Shown piece after piece: positions 7,827 through 15,266 of a stretch of 17,101 nucleotides of DNA. The stretch is taken from positions 1 through 17,101 of the forward strand of contig JAGRLQ010000016.1 of the NCBI GenBank assembly GCA_020441735.1, read 5' to 3'. The notes beneath the pieces are model-generated. The model was given only the letters and a program-made list of their open reading frames with translations, was not told where the DNA came from and searched no databases. How positions within the stretch are numbered: position 1 is the stretch's first letter; the number at the start of each line of letters is the position of its first letter. This stretch comes from Nitratireductor sp. Lineage in GTDB: Bacteria; Pseudomonadota; Alphaproteobacteria; Rhizobiales; Rhizobiaceae. Position numbers and translations under genes: made by a program.

Positions 7827-10800
7827 ATGCTGTTTTCCGAAAATCTTGCCGCGCGGATCGCGGCTGAAGACCGTCCGCTGACCTTTTGCGGCGTGCCGGA
7901 TGGCGCAGTGGCAGCACTGCTTGCCCAACTGGCAAAGGAGCGCGAGGCGGGCGCCGGCATTGCCTATGTCGCTGCCGATGGCCAGAAACTGCCGGAGATT
8001 ACCGCCGGCCTTGCCTTCTTTGCCCCCTGGCTCGAAGTGGTTGAGCTGCCGGCCTGGGACTGTCTTCCCTACGACCGGGTATCGCCCTCCGCCTCTGTGA
8101 CGGCAAAGCGGGTTGCCGCGTTCAGCCGGCTTGCCTCGCGCAAGGAAGCGGACAAGCCGTTTGTCCTGCTGACGACGGCCAATGCGCTGGTGCAGCGCTG
8201 TGTGCCACGTGCAGCGATGGCCGGACAGGTGCAGCGTTTTGCGCCTGGCCAGACTGCCGACATGGAAGGTCTCATCCGCTGGCTGGAAATCAACGGTTTC
8301 GAGCGGGCAACAACGGTGCGCGACCGGGGTGAATATGCGGTGCGTGGCGGTATCGTCGACCTGCACACGCCGGGTGCGGGTGATCCGGTTCGCCTCGATT
8401 TCTTTGGCGATACGCTTGAATCGGTGCGCAGCTTCGATCTTGCCAGCCAGCGCACCACCGGCCAGTTGAAGGAACTGACGCTGGCGCCGATGAGCGAGGT
8501 TGTTCTCGACGAGGCTTCTGTCTCGCGGTTTCGCAGCGGCTATATTGCGGCCTTCGGCGCGGCAACGCGAGAGGATGCACTCTATCAGGCGGTCAGCGAG
8601 GGACGGCGCTTTGCCGGTACCGAGCACTGGCTGCCGTTGTTCTATGAGCAACTCGAAACGCTGGACGAGTACCTCGCCGATTTCCTCATCCTTGCCGATC
8701 AGGCGGCGACCGAGGCAGTTCATCATCGTATCGAGCAGATCGAGGATCACTATCAGGCCCGTAAGAATGCGCTCGATGATGATCTTGAAGCCTCGCTTGG
8801 CGGCGGCGCGCCCTACAAGCCGCTGGCGCCGGAAGCACTCTATCTTTCTCAAGCTGAAGCTGAGGCCTGCCTTTCCGGCCTGACGCAGGTGAGCGCCTTT
8901 GCGGCGGCAGCAACGTCTGCGCGGGCCGTGCACGATCTTGGTGGAAAGCCGGGACGCAGTTTTGCCACCGAGCGGGCGTCCGGCGCCAACGTCTTCGATG
9001 CGCTTGTTGCGCACGCAGGCAAGGAAAAGGCGCGCGGCCAGCGGGTGCTGCTTGCTGCCTGGACGGATGGATCCGCTGACCGGATGGCGAAACTGCTTGC
9101 CGATCACGGACTTGAGGCGCTGAGGAGCGTCGAAACCCTGGCAGCACTGGAGGGACTCAAGCCGCAGCTTGCCGGTATTGCACCGCTGCCGATGGAGCAG
9201 GGCTTCGAACTGCCGGGCTTTACCGCCATCGCTGAACAGGATGTGCTGGGCGACCGGTTGGTTCGGCGTTCGAAAAAGCGCCGGGCAAGCGATTTCATCT
9301 CGGAGGTTTCCAGCCTCTCGGAAGGCGATATCGTTGTTCACGTGGAGCACGGCATTGCGCGCTTTGCCGGGCTGACCACCATCGAGGCGGCGGGTGCGCC
9401 GCATGATTGCCTGGAATTGCGCTATGCGGGCGACGACCGGCTGTTCCTGCCGGTTGAAAACATCGAACTGCTGTCGCGTTATGGCGCTGCTGATACTGAA
9501 GTGCAGCTGGACAAGCTGGGCGGCGTTGCCTGGCAATCGCGCAAGGCGAAGCTGAAGAAGAAGCTGCTGGAAATTGCCGGGCAGCTGATCGCCATTGCCG
9601 CAGAGAGAGCGCTACGCAAAAGCGAGGCGTTGACGCCGCCTGAAGGGCTGTATGGCGAGTTCGTCGCCCGTTTTCCTTATGAGGAGACCGAGGATCAGCT
9701 GGCGGCAATCGATGCCGTGCTGGATGATCTTGCTGCGGGAACGCCGATGGACCGGCTGGTTTGCGGCGATGTGGGATTCGGCAAGACGGAAGTGGCGCTG
9801 AGGGCTGCTTTCGTTGCCGCCATGGCAGGAAAGCAGGTAGCCGTTGTCGTGCCAACCACCTTGCTGGCACGCCAGCACTACAAGACATTCTGCGACCGGT
9901 TTTCGGGCCTGCCGGTGAAGATCGCACAGGCTTCGCGCCTGGTGTCCTCTGCCGATCTTGCTGCAACCCGCAAGGGAATTGCCGATGGCACGATCGACAT
10001 CGTGATTGGTACGCACGCGCTACTGGCCGATGGCATCCGCTTTGACCGACTGGGCCTGCTCGTTATCGACGAGGAACAGCGTTTCGGGGTCAAGCACAAA
10101 GAGAAACTCAAGGAACTGCGCAGTGACGTGCATGTGCTGACACTGTCGGCAACGCCAATTCCCCGCACCCTGCAACTGGCGCTGACGGGAGTGCGTGAAC
10201 TTTCGCTGATTACCACGGCGCCACTCGACCGGCTGGCAGTCAGAACCTTCGTGACGCCCTTCGACGGGCTGGTAATCCGCGAGGCGCTGCTGCGCGAGCA
10301 TTACCGTGGCGGACAAAGCTTCTATGTCTGTCCGCGAGTGAGCGATCTGGAAGAGCAGGCACAGTTTCTGCGCGAGCATGTGCCGGAACTGAAGTTTGCG
10401 ACCGCCCACGGCCAGATGGCGCCAGGCCAGCTCGACGATGTGATGAACGCCTTCTATGACGGCAAATACGATGTGCTGCTGTCGACCACTATCGTCGAAT
10501 CCGGACTGGACATTCCCACCGCCAATACGCTGATTGTGCACCGGGCCGACATGTTCGGCCTTGCCCAGCTCTACCAGTTGCGGGGCAGGGTGGGGCGCTC
10601 CAAGACACGCGCCTATGCGCTGTTTACCCTACCGGTCAGGAAACCGCTGACGCCGCAGGCCGAGCGGCGGCTGAAAGTGCTGCAATCGCTCGATTCAATC
10701 GGGGCAGGTTTCGAGCTGGCAAGCCACGATCTCGACATTCGCGGTTCCGGCAACATTCTCGGCGAGGAGCAGTCAGGCCACATTCGTGAGGTTGGCTACG

Positions 10801-11324
10801 AACTCTATAAGCAGATGCTGGAGGAAACCGTTGCCGAGCTGAAACAGGGCGAGTTCCCCGGAGCGGAGGAGCGCTGGTCACCACAGATCAGCGTTGGCGC
10901 GACCGTGATGATCCCCGAGGATTATGTACCCGATCTGCAGTTACGCCTGTCGCTCTACCGGCGTTTGGCCGATCTTGACGAGGCAGGCGAGATCGATGCC
11001 TTTGGAGCCGAACTGATCGACCGTTTCGGCCCGCTGCCGGAAGCTGTCGACCATCTGCTGAAAGTGGTTTTCATCAAGGCGTTGTGCCGAAAGGCCAATA
11101 TCGACAAGCTCGATGCCGGGCCGAAGGGGCTGGTAGTGCAGTTCAGAAATGGCGAGTTTTCCAATCCTGCCGAACTGCTCAAATGGATCGGCGAGCAATC
11201 CTCGCTTGCGAAGGTGCGCCCGGATCAAAGCCTGTTCTTGTCGCGGGAGTGGGAAACAGCCGACAAACGGATCAAGGGCGCTGCCGTCATTGCATCGAAA
11301 CTTGCTGCAATGACAGTAGCTTAG
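7827..11324 (+). CDS. mfd: Transcription-repair coupling factor Mfd
   Basis: Mfd recognises RNA polymerase stalled at DNA damage, pushes it off, and recruits UvrA. The 1165-residue length fits the family. The N-terminal UvrB-like region holds RDRGEYAVRGGIVDLH. The RNA polymerase interaction domain (CarD-like) lies at about 490-585, with EGDIVVHVEHGIARFAG from 499. The translocase shows Walker A GDVGFGKT (647-654), DEEQ (748-751), SATPIPRT, and QLRGRVGR (917-924). The C-terminal domain includes IPEDYVPDLQLRLSLYRRL. The open frame extends 53 codons upstream, but that part overlaps sdhE and looks like frame-shifted noise. The ATG at 7827 has GAGG (7815-7818) 8 nt upstream and begins MLFSENLAARIA, as expected. 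It ends 39 bp from the convergent FliO-like gene, with no hairpin between. Confidence 0.97.
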   Translation: MLFSENLAARIAAEDRPLTFCGVPDGAVAALLAQLAKEREAGAGIAYVAADGQKLPEITAGLAFFAPWLEVVELPAWDCLPYDRVSPSASVTAKRVAAFSRLASRKEADKPFVLLTTANALVQRCVPRAAMAGQVQRFAPGQTADMEGLIRWLEINGFERATTVRDRGEYAVRGGIVDLHTPGAGDPVRLDFFGDTLESVRSFDLASQRTTGQLKELTLAPMSEVVLDEASVSRFRSGYIAAFGAATREDALYQAVSEGRRFAGTEHWLPLFYEQLETLDEYLADFLILADQAATEAVHHRIEQIEDHYQARKNALDDDLEASLGGGAPYKPLAPEALYLSQAEAEACLSGLTQVSAFAAAATSARAVHDLGGKPGRSFATERASGANVFDALVAHAGKEKARGQRVLLAAWTDGSADRMAKLLADHGLEALRSVETLAALEGLKPQLAGIAPLPMEQGFELPGFTAIAEQDVLGDRLVRRSKKRRASDFISEVSSLSEGDIVVHVEHGIARFAGLTTIEAAGAPHDCLELRYAGDDRLFLPVENIELLSRYGAADTEVQLDKLGGVAWQSRKAKLKKKLLEIAGQLIAIAAERALRKSEALTPPEGLYGEFVARFPYEETEDQLAAIDAVLDDLAAGTPMDRLVCGDVGFGKTEVALRAAFVAAMAGKQVAVVVPTTLLARQHYKTFCDRFSGLPVKIAQASRLVSSADLAATRKGIADGTIDIVIGTHALLADGIRFDRLGLLVIDEEQRFGVKHKEKLKELRSDVHVLTLSATPIPRTLQLALTGVRELSLITTAPLDRLAVRTFVTPFDGLVIREALLREHYRGGQSFYVCPRVSDLEEQAQFLREHVPELKFATAHGQMAPGQLDDVMNAFYDGKYDVLLSTTIVESGLDIPTANTLIVHRADMFGLAQLYQLRGRVGRSKTRAYALFTLPVRKPLTPQAERRLKVLQSLDSIGAGFELASHDLDIRGSGNILGEEQSGHIREVGYELYKQMLEETVAELKQGEFPGAEERWSPQISVGATVMIPEDYVPDLQLRLSLYRRLADLDEAGEIDAFGAELIDRFGPLPEAVDHLLKVVFIKALCRKANIDKLDAGPKGLVVQFRNGEFSNPAELLKWIGEQSSLAKVRPDQSLFLSREWETADKRIKGAAVIASKLAAMTVA

Positions 11325-11363
11325 AGAATTTTCCGTACAAAGTGATTCGGCTTGATACCGCCG

Positions 11364-12152
11364 TCAGCTCTTTGCATCCGCCAGTTCATCCAGCAGTTTC
11401 TGCATGTCATCTTCGGCTTCCTCCCGAAGGTCTTTTTCAAGCGCTTCAGCGGTCGTTACGGTCTCTTCCGCTGCCTCGCCGACCCCGCCCGCGAGTTCTA
11501 GGGCAAGTTCTTCAACCGCAGATGCGGTGTTTGCAGGCTCCGGGGTCACTTCGGCAGCAGGAGCGGCAACCTCTGTGCTTGCTGCTTCAACGGTCGGCTC
11601 TTCGATGGCTGCCGTAACCTCTTCAGCGGCGTGTACGGCAACGCTTGAAACCGCCGCGGCGCCCGCTGCGGCTACAGCGGCAGCTTCGCTTGCCGGGGCG
11701 ATTTCGCGGCGCTGGGTCTGATGCGCTGCCACTTCAGGGCTGCTATCGGCCATCGGCTCGATCAGCCGAGGTTCACGCGGTGTCATGTCGGGGGATTCAT
11801 GGCCCGGGGCCTTGGCCGCTTGTGCCGGCTGCGCCGACTGTGTCGGTTGGGCTGGTTGGTTTTGTTCGATCCTGGTTTCGATCACCACATCGCCGGGCCC
11901 GCCGATCATCAGCAGATGCTCGACATTGTCTCGGCGCACCAGCACCAGACGGCGGGTATCGTCAACCACGGCTGCCTCGATGACGCCAAGCCGCGGCTGG
12001 CGGCTGCGCGCAATGCGGGAGCCAGCACTGCCGAATATCCTGCGGAACAGCCAGAGGATGGCAAGCAGTACGACCAGCAGGGCCACAAACATGATGCCAA
12101 GCTGGATATTTGTGGAAAATTCCGTCCCAAAGGTATCGTTGATCCAGTTCAA
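11364..12152 (-). CDS. FliO-like membrane protein with long acidic Ala-rich tail (TTG start)
   Basis: This 262-residue protein starts MNWINDTFGTEF and has one membrane helix (about 18-38) followed by basic residues. A FliO-like core at about 54-95 includes RLGVIEAAVVDDTRRLVLV and LLMIGGPGDVVIE. FliO assists assembly of the flagellar type III export gate. The remaining 165 or so residues form a low-complexity tail, first Gln/Pro/Ala then Glu/Ala-rich, ending in a helical charged segment. No ATG precedes the helix in a sensible position. TTG at 12152 has a strong ribosome binding site, GAGGGAG (12162-12168), at normal spacing. The open frame further upstream to 12284 reads as non-protein sequence. 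It is divergent from cckA. No other flagellar gene is in the window, so a flagellar role is inferred from the domain only. Confidence 0.75.
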   Translation of the reverse strand: MNWINDTFGTEFSTNIQLGIMFVALLVVLLAILWLFRRIFGSAGSRIARSRQPRLGVIEAAVVDDTRRLVLVRRDNVEHLLMIGGPGDVVIETRIEQNQPAQPTQSAQPAQAAKAPGHESPDMTPREPRLIEPMADSSPEVAAHQTQRREIAPASEAAAVAAAGAAAVSSVAVHAAEEVTAAIEEPTVEAASTEVAAPAAEVTPEPANTASAVEELALELAGGVGEAAEETVTTAEALEKDLREEAEDDMQKLLDELADAKS

Positions 12153-12161
12153 GGTGCTGTT

Positions 12162-12168
12162 CTCCCTC
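12162..12168 (-). promoter_or_regulatory. Ribosome binding site supporting a TTG start
   Basis: On the minus strand GAGGGAG precedes the TTG at 12152 by 9 nt. It is the only strong Shine-Dalgarno match near the 5' end of the FliO-like gene, and it decides the start. Confidence 0.65.
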
Positions 12169-12265
12169 GCAAGAGCCGTTGTTTTCGGCCCATGACGGCC
12201 CGCTGAGCCGCCATACCCCAGTTTCCATGCGTTGTTGCCGCACGCGTTCCCGATTTTACACCGAA

Positions 12266-12277
12266 AAATGGCCATTT
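12266..12277. repeat. 12-bp perfect palindrome AAATGGCCATTT
   Basis: A perfect palindrome in the FliO-like/cckA divergent region, centred 49 bp from the larger palindrome at 12313-12328. It is a possible regulator site. Confidence 0.35.
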
Positions 12278-12302
12278 GCAGCAAGTCAGGTAAAAATACA
12301 AT
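12276..12302 (+). promoter_or_regulatory. Possible cckA promoter
   Basis: TTGCAG (12276-12281) and TACAAT (12297-12302, five of six matches to TATAAT) are 15 bp apart, shorter than the ideal 17. A start point near 12309 would give a leader of about 230 nt and place the 16-bp palindrome at the start of transcription, where a bound protein could block it. Confidence 0.25.
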
Positions 12303-12312
12303 TACGTAGGGT

Positions 12313-12328
12313 TAACCAGCGCTGGTTA
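12313..12328. promoter_or_regulatory. 16-bp perfect palindrome, candidate operator
   Basis: TAACCAGCGCTGGTTA reads the same on both strands. It overlaps the 8-bp palindrome GGTTAACC (12310-12317) and a TTAACC motif. Its symmetry and intergenic position between divergent genes suggest a binding site for a dimeric regulator. The regulator is unknown; a full CtrA box (TTAA-N7-TTAA) is not present. Confidence 0.45.
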
Positions 12329-12537
12329 TGCACCGCGAAAATGAAGAGCAGGCCCCAGTCTTCCAGCGGTGTTCCGTTTCTTCCTGCCGATCTGGCGCAT
12401 CGTCAAATAAGGCCGGGCATGCCTTCCCAGGCCCTGAAATATGTGATTCAACAGGATGTGCCAGATTCGCCTGCGTGTCGGGCGGCAAGTCAGGGGCAAT
12501 ATGGCTGACAGTCGCCATTTTCAAGCGCGGGGTTTTC

Positions 12538-15246
12538 ATGAGTGATCAGGGGATGAAGGATCACCTGAAGGAAACGGGTGGAGAATCTGCTCCGCAAAAC
12601 ATGGAAGACGGAACGAAGGCCGGTGGGGAAGGGGCAGCTGGTGATGCCGTGGCCAAAGCTGCCGCAAAACCTGCCCCCCAAGACATTTCCTCCAGGGATA
12701 TGGAACCGATCATCGACAGAGTCGGCAAGCAGCGCAACATCGCGCTGCTTTTCCTGCTGGGCGTCGTCTTCGTCATCGGCGCCGCGTTTGCGGCCTGGTA
12801 CATACGCGATCAGGTCAGCGAGCCGGTCATGCTGGCAATTGCCGGGGCGCTCGCCGGTATCGGCATCTTCTTTCTGTTCCTGCTGATGATGGGGTTCATC
12901 CATCTTTCCGCCAACCGGCGGCGGGACGAATTTACCCGCAATCTCGTCAACGGCATGGAATCCGGCATTCTGGTCAGCGATCATGATGGCCGCATCATCT
13001 TCGCCAATCGCGCCTATGGCGAGTTGACCGGCGCCAGCGACAGCCTGGAAGTTGCCGGTGTCGAAACGGTGTTTGCCGGCAATGTGCTGGCAACCGAGGC
13101 GATTTATAGGCTGGCCCGGCAGGCCGCTGACGGGATAACGGTCTCCGAGGAATTACGTCTGCCAAACGGGCTGCGCTCTGAATCGGAAGGCGCCCGTTGG
13201 TTCCGCCTGCGGGTGCGCAAGATGGCCTATGACGAGCACCCCGAAGGTCTGATGGTGTGGCAATTGTCGGACATCACCGAGGACCGGCGTGCGCAGGAAC
13301 GGGCATTTCAGGAGTTGCAGCACGCCATCAATTATCTCGATCACGCGCCTGCCGGCTTCTTTTCGAGCAATGCCGGTGGCGATGTTGTCTATCTCAATGC
13401 AACGCTGGCCGACTGGCTGGGGGTCGATCTGGCCCTGTTCCGCCAGGGCAGTTTGAAACTGAAGGATTTCGTCTCCGACCACGGGCTGGAACTGCTGGCT
13501 GCTGCGCAAAGCGAGGATGGCACGGAAGACAGCGCAATTTCCGTCATCGATGCCGATATCACGATCGACGAGTCCCGGCGCATGCCGGTGCGCTTCTATC
13601 ACAAGGTTTCCGCAGGCGATGATGGCGCGCCGGGTGCTGCCCGCACACTGGTGATCAACCGGCTGGCGCCTGAGGAAAACGATGGCGGGCTGGCTGAAGC
13701 CGAGGTCCGGTTTACCCGTTTCTTCAACAATACGCCGATCGCCATTGCCGCGATTTCCCACAACGGCAAGACGGTGCGCACCAATTCGCCGTTCATGCGC
13801 ATGTTCAAGCAGCAGCTTGGCGGCGCAAGCCACGGGGAAGGGGTGGAACTGACCTCACTGGTGCAGGAGGCAGACCGAACCGCGCTGCAGAGCGCCATCG
13901 ACGAAACGCTTAAGGGCGGAACGCGTACCAAGATGGTCGATGCGGTCATGGACGGCGCTTCCGACCGGTTCCTGCGGCTGTTTCTGAGCCAGGTGCAGGA
14001 CAGTCCGCCTGAGGATGACAGCGATGAACAGGTGATTGTCTACGCGCTTGAGACGACCGAACACCGCAAACTCGAAGAACAGTTTGCCCAGAGCCAGAAG
14101 ATGCAGGCGGTTGGCCAGCTTGCCGGCGGCATCGCGCATGATTTCAACAACGTCCTGACGGCGATCATCGGTTTTTCTGATCTGCTGCTGGCCAATCACC
14201 GCCCGTCTGATCCGTCGTTTCAGGACATCATGAACATCAAGCAGAATGCCAACCGGGCCGCCAGCCTGGTGCGCCAGTTGCTGGCCTTCTCACGCCGCCA
14301 GACCCTGCGCCCGCAGGTGCTGCAGATGGGCGAGGTTCTGTCCGATCTGCGCATGCTGCTGGAGCGTCTGGTGGGCGACAAGGTAACGCTGGAAATGGTG
14401 CATGGCCGGGATTTGTGGCCGGTCCGGGCCGACCTTTCCCAGCTTGAGCAGGTCGTGGTCAATCTGTGCGTCAACGGGCGCGACGCCATGCTGCCGGATG
14501 GCGGCACCATGGAAATCCGCACGGAGAATGTCAAAGGCACCGAGATTGCCAAGCGCTTCAGCCATCATCGCGAGATGCCGCACGAGGATTTCGTCATGCT
14601 CGAAGTCAAGGACGTGGGCACGGGCATGAGCGAGGAGGTGATGGAGAAGATCTTCGAACCCTTCTTCTCCACCAAGGAGGTCGGCAAGGGAACCGGGCTC
14701 GGGCTTTCCACCGTCTATGGCATCATCAAGCAGACCGGTGGTTTTATTTACCCGGAGTCGGCACCGGGTGAAGGCACGACCTTCCGGGTCTTCCTGCCGC
14801 GTCACGCGGCGAAGGAAGAAGATATCGTGCCTGCCGAAAAGGCCGTGAAGGAAAGCGCCAAGGATCTGACGGGCAGCGCAACCATCCTGCTGGTCGAGGA
14901 CGAGGATGCAGTGCGTGCCTTCGGTTCGCGGGCGCTCGCCTCGCGCGGCTATACCGTGCATGAGGCGACCAGCGGCGTGGAAGCGCTGGAGGTTCTGGAG
15001 GAATACAGCGGTGAGATCGATCTGATCGTTTCCGATGTGGTGATGCCGGAAATGGATGGGCCAACCCTTTTCGGTGAGGTGCAGAAGACCCATCCGGGGC
15101 TTAAGTTCATCTTCGTTTCAGGCTATGCGGAAGATGCTTTCGCCAAGAACCTGCCGGAGGAAGACCGCGACAAGTTCGGCTTCCTGCCGAAACCTTTCTC
15201 GCTCAAGCAGCTTGTTTCGACGGTCAAGGAGATGCTGGAGGAGTAG
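12538..15246 (+). CDS. cckA: Cell-cycle hybrid histidine kinase CckA
   Basis: CckA is a membrane kinase/phosphatase that passes phosphate through ChpT to CtrA and CpdR, controlling the alphaproteobacterial cell cycle. The 902-residue protein has a charged soluble N-terminus (1-66), two membrane helices (about 67-89 and 97-122), and three PAS-like regions (about 132-255, 257-390, 392-515). The HisKA domain has H534 in AGGIAHDFNNVLTAI. The HATPase has NLCVNGRDAM (from 642), DVGTGM (from 692) and GKGTGLGLSTVYGIIKQTGG. A C-terminal receiver carries phospho-acceptor D833 in VSDVVMPEMDG and lysine in LPKPF. GIAHDFNN and TVYGIIKQTGG are typical of CckA. I chose the ATG at 12538 with GCGGGG upstream; the open frame reaches 12328, but the extra 70 residues look unlike protein. 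It ends 11 bp from the convergent argE. Confidence 0.95.
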   Translation: MSDQGMKDHLKETGGESAPQNMEDGTKAGGEGAAGDAVAKAAAKPAPQDISSRDMEPIIDRVGKQRNIALLFLLGVVFVIGAAFAAWYIRDQVSEPVMLAIAGALAGIGIFFLFLLMMGFIHLSANRRRDEFTRNLVNGMESGILVSDHDGRIIFANRAYGELTGASDSLEVAGVETVFAGNVLATEAIYRLARQAADGITVSEELRLPNGLRSESEGARWFRLRVRKMAYDEHPEGLMVWQLSDITEDRRAQERAFQELQHAINYLDHAPAGFFSSNAGGDVVYLNATLADWLGVDLALFRQGSLKLKDFVSDHGLELLAAAQSEDGTEDSAISVIDADITIDESRRMPVRFYHKVSAGDDGAPGAARTLVINRLAPEENDGGLAEAEVRFTRFFNNTPIAIAAISHNGKTVRTNSPFMRMFKQQLGGASHGEGVELTSLVQEADRTALQSAIDETLKGGTRTKMVDAVMDGASDRFLRLFLSQVQDSPPEDDSDEQVIVYALETTEHRKLEEQFAQSQKMQAVGQLAGGIAHDFNNVLTAIIGFSDLLLANHRPSDPSFQDIMNIKQNANRAASLVRQLLAFSRRQTLRPQVLQMGEVLSDLRMLLERLVGDKVTLEMVHGRDLWPVRADLSQLEQVVVNLCVNGRDAMLPDGGTMEIRTENVKGTEIAKRFSHHREMPHEDFVMLEVKDVGTGMSEEVMEKIFEPFFSTKEVGKGTGLGLSTVYGIIKQTGGFIYPESAPGEGTTFRVFLPRHAAKEEDIVPAEKAVKESAKDLTGSATILLVEDEDAVRAFGSRALASRGYTVHEATSGVEALEVLEEYSGEIDLIVSDVVMPEMDGPTLFGEVQKTHPGLKFIFVSGYAEDAFAKNLPEEDRDKFGFLPKPFSLKQLVSTVKEMLEE

Positions 15247-15248
15247 GG

Positions 15249-15266
15249 GCTGCCTGCTCAGGCGGT
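15249..15266. repeat. Hairpin spanning the convergent cckA/argE stops
   Basis: GCCTG (15252-15256) and CAGGC (15259-15263) form a stem, extendable by one C-G and two G-U pairs when read on the plus strand. It covers the argE stop codon and lies 2 bp after the cckA stop. There is no T-run, so it may act as a weak bidirectional 3' end element. Confidence 0.25.

Larger units (their letters stand above)
12153..12537. promoter_or_regulatory. Divergent control region between the FliO-like gene and cckA
   Basis: This 385-bp stretch has no supported gene. It holds a 12-bp perfect palindrome (12266-12277), a 16-bp perfect palindrome (12313-12328), a TTAACC motif (12312-12317) resembling a CtrA half-site, a possible cckA promoter just upstream of the larger palindrome, and two GATTC sites (12445-12449, 12464-12468) that fit the CcrM methylase target GANTC. 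A frame open from 12328 joins cckA but looks non-coding before 12538. The cckA ATG itself is preceded by GCGGGG about 6 nt upstream. Confidence 0.55.

Noticed and set aside
7737..9536. Long open frame antisense to mfd (599 codons)
   Set aside because: It is the complement of a clearly conserved coding region, with no recognised motif and no independent signals.
12310..12330. Full CtrA binding box upstream of cckA
   Set aside because: Only TTAACC is present; the second TTAA at 7-nt spacing is missing.
12328..12537. 70-codon upstream extension of cckA
   Set aside because: Residues look like translated intergenic DNA (many Cys, Ser, Gly), it begins within the 16-bp palindrome, and the ATG at 12538 is preceded by a ribosome binding site.
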